Shown here piece after piece: positions 7,184-14,152 of a stretch of DNA of 42,525 nucleotides (its first letter is position 1; the number at the start of each line of letters is the position of its first letter). This DNA is from Clostridia bacterium (GTDB lineage Bacteria; Bacillota; Clostridia; Christensenellales; CAG-138). The stretch covers positions 1 through 42,525 of the forward strand of contig JAUNJX010000016.1 of assembly GCA_030533005.1 (NCBI GenBank). The letters run 5' to 3'. Below the pieces are notes generated by a model. That model ran no database searches and was not told where the DNA came from. It saw only the letters and a program-made list of their open reading frames with translations. The translations under genes and the position numbers were made by a program.

Positions 7184-7737
7184 TAGAGCTATCTAACGTT
7201 ACGCTGGGCTATGCGCACAAGACGGTGCTGCAAAGCCTCACCTTTACCTTCCCCGAACGGGGCGTTGTCGGCGTGCTTGGATCGTCGGGTGTAGGGAAAA
7301 CCACGCTTTTTAAGCTCCTGCTCGGCCGTATCCAGCCCGATTCCGGCAGGGTATCCGGCCTTGCGGGCAAGCGTGTTTCGGTCGTTTTTCAGGAGGACAG
7401 GCTGCTTTCACACCTTAGCGCGCTGGAGAACGTGACGCTGGTCAACGACGGGCGGGACGCGCTGCCCTGGCTTTCGGCCATGCAATTGCGGGAGGTGGCA
7501 AACGAACCGATATCCGCCCTCTCCGGCGGCATGCAGCGGCGCGTGGCCATCGCCCGGGCACTGCATTACGGTGGAGATATACTGCTGCTGGACGAGCCGT
7601 TTAAGGGGCTTGACGATGCGCTGCGAGAAAGCATCCTGCCCGCGATCAAGCAAGCCTTTCCGCTTATCATCGTCGCCCTGCACGAGCAGCACGAGGCAAG
7701 AGCCTTCGGCTGCGACACGGTATTGACGCTGCATTGA
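7180..7737 (+). CDS. compact ABC transporter ATP-binding protein
   Basis: A 185-residue ATPase that powers the preceding permease. It has Walker A GSSGVGKTT (about 34-42), a Q-loop near VVFQED, the signature LSGGMQRR (about 110-117), Walker B ILLLDEP (about 131-137), the D-loop GLDD and an H-loop LHEQHE (about 167-172). It is about 50-60 residues shorter than SsuB/TauB-type ATPases; the helical subdomain between Q-loop and signature is trimmed and the usual C-terminal tail is missing. All catalytic motifs remain, so it should be active. ATG at 7180 overlaps the permease stop. A strong hairpin terminator follows directly. Confidence 0.9.
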   Translation: MIELSNVTLGYAHKTVLQSLTFTFPERGVVGVLGSSGVGKTTLFKLLLGRIQPDSGRVSGLAGKRVSVVFQEDRLLSHLSALENVTLVNDGRDALPWLSAMQLREVANEPISALSGGMQRRVAIARALHYGGDILLLDEPFKGLDDALRESILPAIKQAFPLIIVALHEQHEARAFGCDTVLTLH

Positions 7738-7740
7738 TGC

Positions 7741-7774
7741 AAAAAGCCCTTGCTTTTTCAAGCGAGGGCTTTTT
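7741..7774. terminator. bidirectional rho-independent terminator
   Basis: AAAAAGCCCTTGCTT and AAGCGAGGGCTTTTT form a 15-pair stem (one G-T pair) around a 4-base loop, with T-runs on both strands. It closes the ABC operon on the forward strand and can also serve the convergent small membrane-protein gene. Confidence 0.88.
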
Positions 7775-7807
7775 GATAACCGGGTGCGCGAAAGGGTCTG
7801 CGCTGCT

Positions 7808-8044
7808 TCATGCAGCCTTACGGAAGCTGCTGAGGCTAAAGTCCACCTCAATGACGTTGCCCGCCTTATGCTGCGCCTCGCGGGGCAGGCAGGCCGCTAT
7901 GCAGGACGTGAACAGGCCGGCAAAGGCCAGCGTGGTGAGGCCATAGGCCGCCGCGCCCTCGGTTGCCCAAAGGTAGGCGAAGGTGGCCATAGTGACGATG
8001 CTGATCCATGCGAATGCGCCGTAGATGCTGTTGGTGTTTTTCAT
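7808..8044 (-). CDS. small two-helix membrane protein, function unknown
   Basis: A 78-residue protein with two predicted membrane helices (about 8-27 and 32-52) and a short polar tail (EVDFSLSSFRKAA). I do not recognise a family. Coding potential is supported by a good ribosome site (GAGGATAAGC before ATG at 8044), a following terminator, and its position divergent from a LysR regulator with an inverted repeat between them. That arrangement makes it a likely target of that regulator. Confidence 0.6.
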   Translation of the reverse strand: MKNTNSIYGAFAWISIVTMATFAYLWATEGAAAYGLTTLAFAGLFTSCIAACLPREAQHKAGNVIEVDFSLSSFRKAA

Positions 8045-8074
8045 ATGCTTATCCTCATATCGGTTATTTTTTGT

Positions 8075-8096
8075 TTGCAGCTTTCCTTTGCTGCAA
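8075..8096. promoter_or_regulatory. inverted repeat in LysR divergent promoter region
   Basis: TTGCAGC and GCTGCAA are perfect 7-base arms separated by 8 bases. The dyad lies between the divergent small membrane protein and the LysR gene, overlapping the -35 region of the LysR promoter, where LysR autoregulatory sites usually lie. Confidence 0.5.
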
Positions 8097-8110
8097 GCGC
8101 ATTGTATAAT
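8082..8110 (+). promoter_or_regulatory. promoter of the LysR gene
   Basis: A perfect TATAAT at 8105-8110 with a poor -35 (TTTCCT) 17 bases upstream, consistent with a promoter that needs or is controlled by a bound regulator. Predicted start near 8117. Confidence 0.45.
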
Positions 8111-8181
8111 GAAACTATGATGAAGTAAAGTTACATAACGTCATAATAAAATGTAGTAATACTAAATAATGAGGTGTGCAT

Positions 8182-9081
8182 ATGGACACAGCACGGTATA
8201 GGGCGTTTTTGAGCGCCGTGGAAACGGGCAGCTTTACCAAGGCGGCAGAGGCGCTGCGCTATACGCCGTCCGGCGTGTGCCAGCTGGTCAACGCGCTGGA
8301 AAAGGAGCTGGGGCTTACGCTGCTTGTACGCGACAAGCGCGGCGTAACGCTTACGCACAACGGGGCTGAGGTGCTGCCCGCCGTGCGCGCGCTGCTTTTG
8401 GAGGAGGAACGCCTTCACCAGCTCGCGGCGGGTCTGAACGGGCTTACCCTGGGACGCATCACCATTGGCGCGTATTCCAGCGTTTCCACGCATTGGCTGC
8501 CCGCCATCATCAAGGGCTTTCAAGAGATCTATCCCAACGTCGAGATCCATTTGATGGAGGGCATCCATCAGGAGATCGACGCGTGGCTGGCGGAAAAAAA
8601 GATCGATATGGCCTTCTATAGCTTCAAAACGCCCATGAAACACAAATGGATACCCTTGGCGGAGGATCCCATGATCGCCGTACTGCCTATGGATCACCCC
8701 TTGGCGGGAGAAAAGGCGTACCCCCTGTCCTATTGCCAGCGGGAGCGCTTCATCATGCCGGGTTTGGGCATGGACGCGGATGTGGAGGCGCTGTTTCGCG
8801 CCAACCATCTTTCCCCGCGGATCGGCTTTTCCACGCTGGAGACCTTTTCCACCCTTGCCATGATCGAGCAGGGGCTTGGCATGACCATCACCAATGCGCT
8901 GATCACCAAGAAGTGGGAGGGCAACGTCGCGCGCCTGCCCCTTGATCCGCCCCAGTCCATCACGCTGGGGATCGCTTTGCAGTCGCTCAAAAAAGCCTCC
9001 CCCGCCGTCCGCCGCTTCGTCGATTATGCGGTGGAAAGGCTGCGCAGGCCGGAGGCGACGGCAAAAGAAGCAACCGTGTGA
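8182..9081 (+). CDS. LysR family transcriptional regulator
   Basis: A 299-residue LysR-type regulator. The N-terminal winged HTH (about 1-60) contains FLSAVETGSFTKAAEALRYTPSGVCQLVNALEKELG, and the C-terminal effector-binding domain (about 90-290) has the usual periplasmic-binding-like fold starting at LGRITIGAYSSVSTHWLP. ATG at 8182 is preferred over GTG at 8176 because AGG at 8172-8174 then has proper spacing. It is transcribed away from a small membrane-protein gene, the classic LysR target layout. The effector is unknown. Confidence 0.9.
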   Translation: MDTARYRAFLSAVETGSFTKAAEALRYTPSGVCQLVNALEKELGLTLLVRDKRGVTLTHNGAEVLPAVRALLLEEERLHQLAAGLNGLTLGRITIGAYSSVSTHWLPAIIKGFQEIYPNVEIHLMEGIHQEIDAWLAEKKIDMAFYSFKTPMKHKWIPLAEDPMIAVLPMDHPLAGEKAYPLSYCQRERFIMPGLGMDADVEALFRANHLSPRIGFSTLETFSTLAMIEQGLGMTITNALITKKWEGNVARLPLDPPQSITLGIALQSLKKASPAVRRFVDYAVERLRRPEATAKEATV

Positions 9082-9107
9082 TCGCTGCATTTGGCAAAAT
9101 TTACCTG

Positions 9108-9137
9108 CTGACTGCGCCAAAGCCGGTACGATAGAAT
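9108..9137 (+). promoter_or_regulatory. candidate promoter of the recombinase gene
   Basis: CTGACT (9108-9113), an 18-base spacer and TAGAAT (9132-9137). The transcript would begin near 9144, which would cut into the first ribosome site at 9139-9145, so an earlier start is needed if the leader ORF is translated. Confidence 0.35.
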
Positions 9138-9138
9138 C

Positions 9139-9166
9139 AAGGAGGAAATATCCGTGATTTAGGAGG
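9139..9166 (+). promoter_or_regulatory. double ribosome site with two-codon leader ORF
   Basis: AAGGAGG (9139-9145) is followed at good spacing by GTG ATT TAG (9154-9162), a two-codon ORF whose stop overlaps the second ribosome site AGGAGG (9161-9166) used by the recombinase GTG at 9174. A ribosome stopping at TAG would sit on the second site. Confidence 0.45.
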
Positions 9167-9173
9167 AAAAGGC

Positions 9174-9779
9174 GTGGAGCAGAAAAACGTATTCGGCTAT
9201 GTGCGCGTGTCTACCAAGGAACAAAACGAGGATCGGCAGCTGATCGCCATGAGCGAATTCGGCGTACGCGATCAAAACATATTTATGGACAAGCTCTCTG
9301 GCAAGGATTTTGTCAGCCGCCCCGCCTACCAAAAGCTGCTCAAGCGCCTAAAGCCGGGCGATACGATGGTGATCAAAAGCATCGACAGGCTGGGGCGAAA
9401 CTATGAGGAGATCATGGAGCAATGGCGCGTCATCACCAAGGAGCGGCAGGCGGCGATCGTGGTGATCGATATTCCGATGCTGGATACGAGGCAAAAAGAC
9501 CGCGATCTTACGGGCACCTTCATCGCGGATCTGGTTTTGCAGATATTGTCCTATGTGGCGCAGACCGAACGCGAGATGAACCGGCAGCGGCAGGCGGAGG
9601 GTATCGCGGCCGCGCACCGAAAGGGCGTCAGGTTCGGGCGGCCGCCCAAGGCGCGCCCCGCGTGCTTTCCCGAAGTGTACGCGGCGTGGCGGTGCGGCGA
9701 GCTTTCCGCACGCGGCGCAGCCTCGCTGCTGGGCGTGGCGCACAAGACCTTTTTAAGCTGGGCAAAAAGCATGAAATGA
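9174..9779 (+). CDS. serine recombinase (resolvase/invertase family)
   Basis: A 201-residue site-specific recombinase of the small serine type. The catalytic domain (about 5-145) carries YVRVS with nucleophile S13 and R11, the SIDRLGRN motif (D71, R72, R75) and a long E-helix (FIADLVLQILSYVAQTEREMNRQRQAEGI). The C-terminal HTH (about 165-201) includes ARGAASLLGVAHKTFLSWAKS. It starts with GTG behind a perfect AGGAGG. No transposase, cargo or terminal repeats surround it, so it is either a chromosomal resolvase/invertase or a remnant of a mobile element. The following 226 bases hold repeated motifs that may be its site. Confidence 0.9.
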   Translation: MEQKNVFGYVRVSTKEQNEDRQLIAMSEFGVRDQNIFMDKLSGKDFVSRPAYQKLLKRLKPGDTMVIKSIDRLGRNYEEIMEQWRVITKERQAAIVVIDIPMLDTRQKDRDLTGTFIADLVLQILSYVAQTEREMNRQRQAEGIAAAHRKGVRFGRPPKARPACFPEVYAAWRCGELSARGAASLLGVAHKTFLSWAKSMK

Positions 9780-9796
9780 TCCATGTTGGGGGGAAA

Positions 9797-9953
9797 GGCA
9801 GGGAATTTTCACCAGCCGAAAAATGCGGCAAAGCATCTCGACGGGCATTTTGCATGATTCATCAAAATCGCTAAATTTCCTTATAAACAAATATAACATA
9901 GGTTTTGCATGATTACAATGTATTGCAGGGAAAACTGGATAGTAATTCCTGCC
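9797..9953. repeat. repeated motifs downstream of the recombinase (candidate recombination site)
   Basis: TTTTGCATGATT occurs at 9848-9859 and 9903-9914. GCAGGGAA occurs at 9798-9805 and 9925-9932. GGCAGGGAATT (9797-9807) is inverted with one base less as AATTCCTGCC (9944-9953). The 226-base gap holds no gene. The layout is compatible with a resolution site but not proof of one. Confidence 0.3.
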
Positions 9954-10005
9954 TTATTCGCCAAAATCCTTTTCTCCAAATAATTGCGGAAGCGAAAGAA
10001 ACAGA

Positions 10006-11457
10006 ATGGGCAAGACAGTCGAAAGGCTGCTCACGCAAAACCAAGGATCGAAACGGGTTGCAGGGCAGCCGGTTGCAAAGCTATGGACGCTGCTGCGAAT
10101 CATCGCAGCGGCGGCATTAGCTTTTTCCGCTTTCATGTTTGTGCGCTCTTATGCGGCGCTTTCCAAAGCCATGGAGACGGAGCACGTCGCGGCGGAAACC
10201 CATAAGGCTTTGACGGGCACGGTCGTATTCTCCGTTTTGACCGTTTTGCTTGTAGCGCTCGCCGCCGTGATGCTTGCACGCTTCTACATGCAGCGCGATA
10301 AGCGGCGCGGGCGCGAGGCGATGGCGGTGGAAGCCAAAAGCGACTTTTTTTCCAAAATGAGCCATGATATGCGCACGCCGCTCAACGCCGTGATCGGCTT
10401 GCAGGCGCTTGCGCTGGATACCGACGATATGCAAACGGTCAAGTCATACCTGCGCGAATCCCAGACGGCGTCCAATTATCTTTTGAGCATCATCAACGAT
10501 GTGCTGGATATGAGCCGCATCGAAAGCGGCAAGCTCACGCTTTCCAGCATGCCCTTTGACCTCGAGGAGCTTCTTGCGCAGATCAAGCCCATCGTCGCGT
10601 CCATGGCGGCGGAAAGGAACCTGTGCTTCGCCGTGGACACGGACGAGCCGTTTGAAACCGCGTATATAGGCGATGCGGTGCGTATCAAGCAGGTGCTGAT
10701 GAATCTGCTCAACAACGCTGTAAAATTCACCAAGGAGGGCAAGGTCGCGCTGTGCATACAGCATGCGGCCAAGGCCGGCGGGCAGGATGGCATAACCATC
10801 AAGGTCAGCGATACGGGCGTAGGCATGAGCGCTGATTTTTTGCAGCGCATATTCAAGCCCTTTGAACAGGAACGCTCCGATTATACGCAGCAATTCGTAG
10901 GCAGCGGCCTGGGGCTTGCCATCGTGCATAATTTGGTCACGCTGATGGGCGGCACGATCGACGTTGTGAGCGAGCCAAGGCGCGGGACGACCTTCACCAT
11001 ACAGCTTACGCTTCCGCGCGGCGAGGCGCTAAGCAGGAAGGAAGCCCCGGCTGCGCAGGAAATCCCCTCCTTCGCCGGCCGCCGGGCGCTGATCGTCGAA
11101 GACAATTCGGTCAATCGAAGGATCATCGCGCAGCTTTTAAAAAGAAAATTCTCCATCGACGCGGACACCGCCTCTGACGGGCGGCAAGGCGTTGAGGTGT
11201 TTACCGCCTGCGCGCAGGGCTACTATGATTTTATTCTTATGGACGTAAAGATGCCCGTCATGGACGGCTTGGAAGCGGCGCAGCGCATCCGGTCGCTTCC
11301 GCGCGCGGATGCAAAAACCGTGCCTATCATCGCGCTGTCCGCAAACGCCTTTGCGTCGGACATCGCGCTTTCCATCCAAGCCGGCATGGACGAGCATCTT
11401 ACAAAGCCTATCGAAATAACGGCTCTATTGAGTGTGCTGACAAAATATCTTTCATAA
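10006..11457 (+). CDS. hybrid sensor histidine kinase with C-terminal receiver
   Basis: A 483-residue membrane kinase. Two helices (about 30-48 and 72-92) flank only some 25 extracellular residues, so it has almost no sensor domain. A HisKA box (FSKMSHDMRTPLNAVIG, H120), a HATPase domain (N-box NLLNNAVKF, G1 SDTGVGM, F-box FKPFEQ, G2 GSGLGLAI) and a receiver (about 358-480, D413 in LMDVKMP) follow. No HPt domain or separate regulator lies nearby, so the phosphate may pass to an HPt protein elsewhere or act on the protein itself. ATG at 10006 has only a weak purine-rich stretch upstream. It stands alone downstream of the recombinase. Confidence 0.88.
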   Translation: MGKTVERLLTQNQGSKRVAGQPVAKLWTLLRIIAAAALAFSAFMFVRSYAALSKAMETEHVAAETHKALTGTVVFSVLTVLLVALAAVMLARFYMQRDKRRGREAMAVEAKSDFFSKMSHDMRTPLNAVIGLQALALDTDDMQTVKSYLRESQTASNYLLSIINDVLDMSRIESGKLTLSSMPFDLEELLAQIKPIVASMAAERNLCFAVDTDEPFETAYIGDAVRIKQVLMNLLNNAVKFTKEGKVALCIQHAAKAGGQDGITIKVSDTGVGMSADFLQRIFKPFEQERSDYTQQFVGSGLGLAIVHNLVTLMGGTIDVVSEPRRGTTFTIQLTLPRGEALSRKEAPAAQEIPSFAGRRALIVEDNSVNRRIIAQLLKRKFSIDADTASDGRQGVEVFTACAQGYYDFILMDVKMPVMDGLEAAQRIRSLPRADAKTVPIIALSANAFASDIALSIQAGMDEHLTKPIEITALLSVLTKYLS

Positions 11458-11498
11458 TTGCGCTATCACCGCGCAATCACCGCACAATAACCGCATAG
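11457..11498. repeat. short hairpin and 11-base tandem repeat at a convergent junction
   Basis: ATTGCGC (11457-11463) and GCGCAAT (11471-11477) can pair around a 7-base loop. Overlapping it, TCACCGCGCAA, TCACCGCACAA and TAACCGCATAG are three imperfect 11-base units (11466-11498). There is no T-run, so termination is doubtful. Confidence 0.4.
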
Positions 11499-11502
11499 TC
11501 CG

Positions 11503-13872
11503 TCATTCGCCCAAGGCGCGCCGTTGCCGGCGCCGCCTTATCTGTGCGATGCAAAATACGGTCATGCCAAGGCATGCAAGGAAGATGCGCACGCCGCCGT
11601 CCGTACCCGTGGCGGGCGGCATGGGCGCCGCGTGCAAAGCGCCGCCCCGGCTGATGGTAAGGGTGGTCTGCGCGTAGCCGTTTCTAAAGTGCACCCGCAA
11701 AACATGCGTGCCGGGCGTAAGGGTGGCCAAGTACGATTCCTTCAGCGTGACGATGGTGCTGCCCTCGCTGATGCTAACGCCGTCCTGCGGCACGGGCACA
11801 TTGTCCATGGAGACGCTGATATAGTCCTTCAAGGGCGCGTTGATGCAAAGCTTGTAATCGCCGCTGCCCGTCCATGTGCCGTCCGCGCCCTCGAGTATGC
11901 CAAGCTGGCTATAGTCGCCTGCGCGCGCGTTGATACCGCTGCCGGAGCTGGAGCCGCCTTGCGGGCGCTCTACCAGCTTGGTCGTGCAGTCGGGCTCAAT
12001 GTCGAATTTCGGCTTGCCGTTATCATCGCTACCAGACCATACGGAAACCTCTACGACGCCGTTCGCGCCGACCTCTGTACCGATCTTGACCCATGTATCG
12101 TTGGCTCTATCGTCGCTTGTGATGCCAAGCTCGTCTTGGCTGACCTTCGCACCCTTAAAGAAGCGAAAGCCGAGCTGGTCGGGGAATTTGTCAAAATGCA
12201 GCACGATGCTGTTGTCATACGCGACGGGGTCATCCGTCTCATCGTACAGCTCCAGGAAGCCAAAGTCGCTCATGCCGTACAGCCGGAACATGTCAAGCTC
12301 CACGTCGTTGCCGTAAGAGCCGCAAAGCAGGTCAACGTTTTTCGCAACGTCCGTGCCGGTGGTGAATATCTTGCGCAGGCGGCCGTTTGCGTCAAAACGG
12401 ACGGTGCCTACGGTGTTGCCGGAGATCGACGCAAAGGAGCCGTCGCCGTTGCCGTTCTCCTTGCTCACAGAGAAATCGATCTTATCGTCGATTGCTCCGC
12501 AGGAGGTGACGATATCGTAGCCGTCAAAGAGCTTATTCTCAACCTCGCCAATCTTCCCTTTGATATCATGCACAAGGGTCAAATCGAGCGTGGCCGGATC
12601 TTGATCGCCCCGCGCGGAATAGCGGAAATTCGACATATTCGCATAGAAGGTAAGGATGGGGAAATCCTTGTTAACGGGGATAGGCGCAGTATAATAGGCC
12701 GGCTTCAGCACGAATTGACCCACAGCATTCGCATAGTCCAGATTGGCCGTGTCCATAATGCCGTCCGAGGTCGCACCGACCTTCTTCGCAAAGGAATAGA
12801 TGGTGTACCTGTCATAGCTTTTAGAGATATCGGTGAAAACGAATTCCGGCTCGCCCGCCGTTTGCTGCGGCACAGGCGTGCCGTGGATATTCAGCGTCTG
12901 GTTGGCTGCGGCTATATCCACAAGAGAGAATCCGATTAGATCATATGCATAGTATTGTGTATGGCTGATAGGCGCGTCTGGGTCGTCCAGCCTTTCGTCG
13001 AAATAATGGATCGAAACCAGATCGTCCCTCGCCTCGTAGCTGCCGGCGCCGTTCGCCTTGACCTCCAGATACGCAAAATGCGGACGACCCGTGTTGATTG
13101 CATCCGTTCTGTCATTTTCGTCATAGATCTTAAAAACGATGTCCTTCTTGGCGGGATCGGGCTGGAAATAGTCACAAAGCACCACGGCATGACCGGCGTG
13201 CATGCCGGCATGCATATAGTAATAACAGAACAGGGCAGGCTGATCGTTATCGATGAACGTCCTCGCCTTATCGACAAACTGTTCCAGATATTCACTGTTT
13301 TTCTGCACTTTACTCGCATCCAGCGGCGTACCCGGTTTTGACAGGTTGATGTACCCACCGGAGGCATTCATTTGTGTTTTGATAGGCGCTGTTTGCTGGG
13401 AAATCATGTAGTAGTTGATCATGTCCAGCACGGGCTTATTGTCCACAGGCTTGGTCAGATCAAAATACTTCTGTGCGCCGGGCTGGAAATACGCTATGTT
13501 AAGCGGCGGCATGTAGCCGCGATCCTTGCTGATCTTGTTGAGTATCATGGTGGAGGCGATGCCGAAGCAGGAGCCGCCCCATGCGGCGTCCACCTGCTTG
13601 ATCACGGCCAGCTGTTCGCTAAAGGTGGCGACTGCCAAAAGCTTATTCAGATACTCCGTGCTCAACGCGTAGTTGGAAGGAAAATCGCTGTAAGCGTGCT
13701 GATAGGAGTTGGAATCCGTGCCGACCAAGAACTGATCGCATTCGGTTTCGTTCAAGAACGCATCCAAGGTTTGTTGCCCCGACCTTTGCGCCATTGCCAC
13801 GGAAGGCAAAAGCAGGGTAAACGTTAGAAACAGTGCGAGTAAAAATGAGAGCGAGCGGGTAGTGCGTTTCAT
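11503..13872 (-). CDS. secreted papain-like surface protein with C-terminal sorting signal
   Basis: A 789-residue exported protein. A signal peptide (1-28) ends in AMA. Residues 95-255 look like a papain-fold cysteine peptidase: AWGGSCFGIAS (C102), GHAVVLCDY (H228) and IYDEND (D251/N253) would form the catalytic set. A long middle region has no recognised domain. Residues about 650-740 match the X2-like Ig-type module of Firmicute surface proteins (GTWTGSG, then STIVTLKESYLATLTPGTH). The tail has PPATG, a hydrophobic helix and RRRRQRR, a sortase-type signal with a non-standard LPxTG. ATG at 13872 has GGAGG six bases upstream; the frame extends to 14064 but without signal peptide or ribosome site. 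Peptidase activity is inferred. Confidence 0.75.
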   Translation of the reverse strand: MKRTTRSLSFLLALFLTFTLLLPSVAMAQRSGQQTLDAFLNETECDQFLVGTDSNSYQHAYSDFPSNYALSTEYLNKLLAVATFSEQLAVIKQVDAAWGGSCFGIASTMILNKISKDRGYMPPLNIAYFQPGAQKYFDLTKPVDNKPVLDMINYYMISQQTAPIKTQMNASGGYINLSKPGTPLDASKVQKNSEYLEQFVDKARTFIDNDQPALFCYYYMHAGMHAGHAVVLCDYFQPDPAKKDIVFKIYDENDRTDAINTGRPHFAYLEVKANGAGSYEARDDLVSIHYFDERLDDPDAPISHTQYYAYDLIGFSLVDIAAANQTLNIHGTPVPQQTAGEPEFVFTDISKSYDRYTIYSFAKKVGATSDGIMDTANLDYANAVGQFVLKPAYYTAPIPVNKDFPILTFYANMSNFRYSARGDQDPATLDLTLVHDIKGKIGEVENKLFDGYDIVTSCGAIDDKIDFSVSKENGNGDGSFASISGNTVGTVRFDANGRLRKIFTTGTDVAKNVDLLCGSYGNDVELDMFRLYGMSDFGFLELYDETDDPVAYDNSIVLHFDKFPDQLGFRFFKGAKVSQDELGITSDDRANDTWVKIGTEVGANGVVEVSVWSGSDDNGKPKFDIEPDCTTKLVERPQGGSSSGSGINARAGDYSQLGILEGADGTWTGSGDYKLCINAPLKDYISVSMDNVPVPQDGVSISEGSTIVTLKESYLATLTPGTHVLRVHFRNGYAQTTLTISRGGALHAAPMPPATGTDGGVRIFLACLGMTVFCIAQIRRRRQRRALGE

Positions 13873-13972
13873 GGGTAGCCTCCTGTGATACTTCGGGTTT
13901 ATTCTTCTCTGTGTTACGATTTGCGGCAGGGCGTTTTTGCTGTGCCTTCTGTGATTTGCATATAACAACAAA

Positions 13973-13981
13973 ATTATAACA
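13973..13981 (-). promoter_or_regulatory. extended -10 promoter of the surface-protein gene
   Basis: On the reverse strand TGTTATAAT is a perfect extended -10. The leader would be about 95 bases. The stretch 13873-14152 otherwise holds only this leader and the terminator below. Confidence 0.5.
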
Positions 13982-14062
13982 CACTTTTCCATTGCTAACG
14001 CGGTTCGTTCGCGTTTTTCTGGGATTTTTTTGCACGCCGGGGCGCGTGCGTGAAAGCATGCC

Positions 14063-14111
14063 AAAAAGCGGAGCCGACGCCGCTGCTTTTGCAGCCGCCC
14101 GGCTCCGCTTT
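14063..14111 (-). terminator. rho-independent terminator of the hydrogenase operon
   Basis: On the reverse strand AAAGCGGAGCC pairs with GGCTCCGCTTT over 11 bases, with an inner hairpin GGCTGCAAAAGCAGC, then a TTTTT run. It lies 42 bases after the hydA stop codon. Confidence 0.88.
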
Positions 14112-14152
14112 CATTAGATCATTTCTACAGCCCTTTGCTTGTTAGGCTTTTT

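Noticed and set aside
9174..9779. Complete mobile element around the serine recombinase
   Set aside because: No transposase, terminal inverted repeats, target duplication or cargo genes could be seen on either side.
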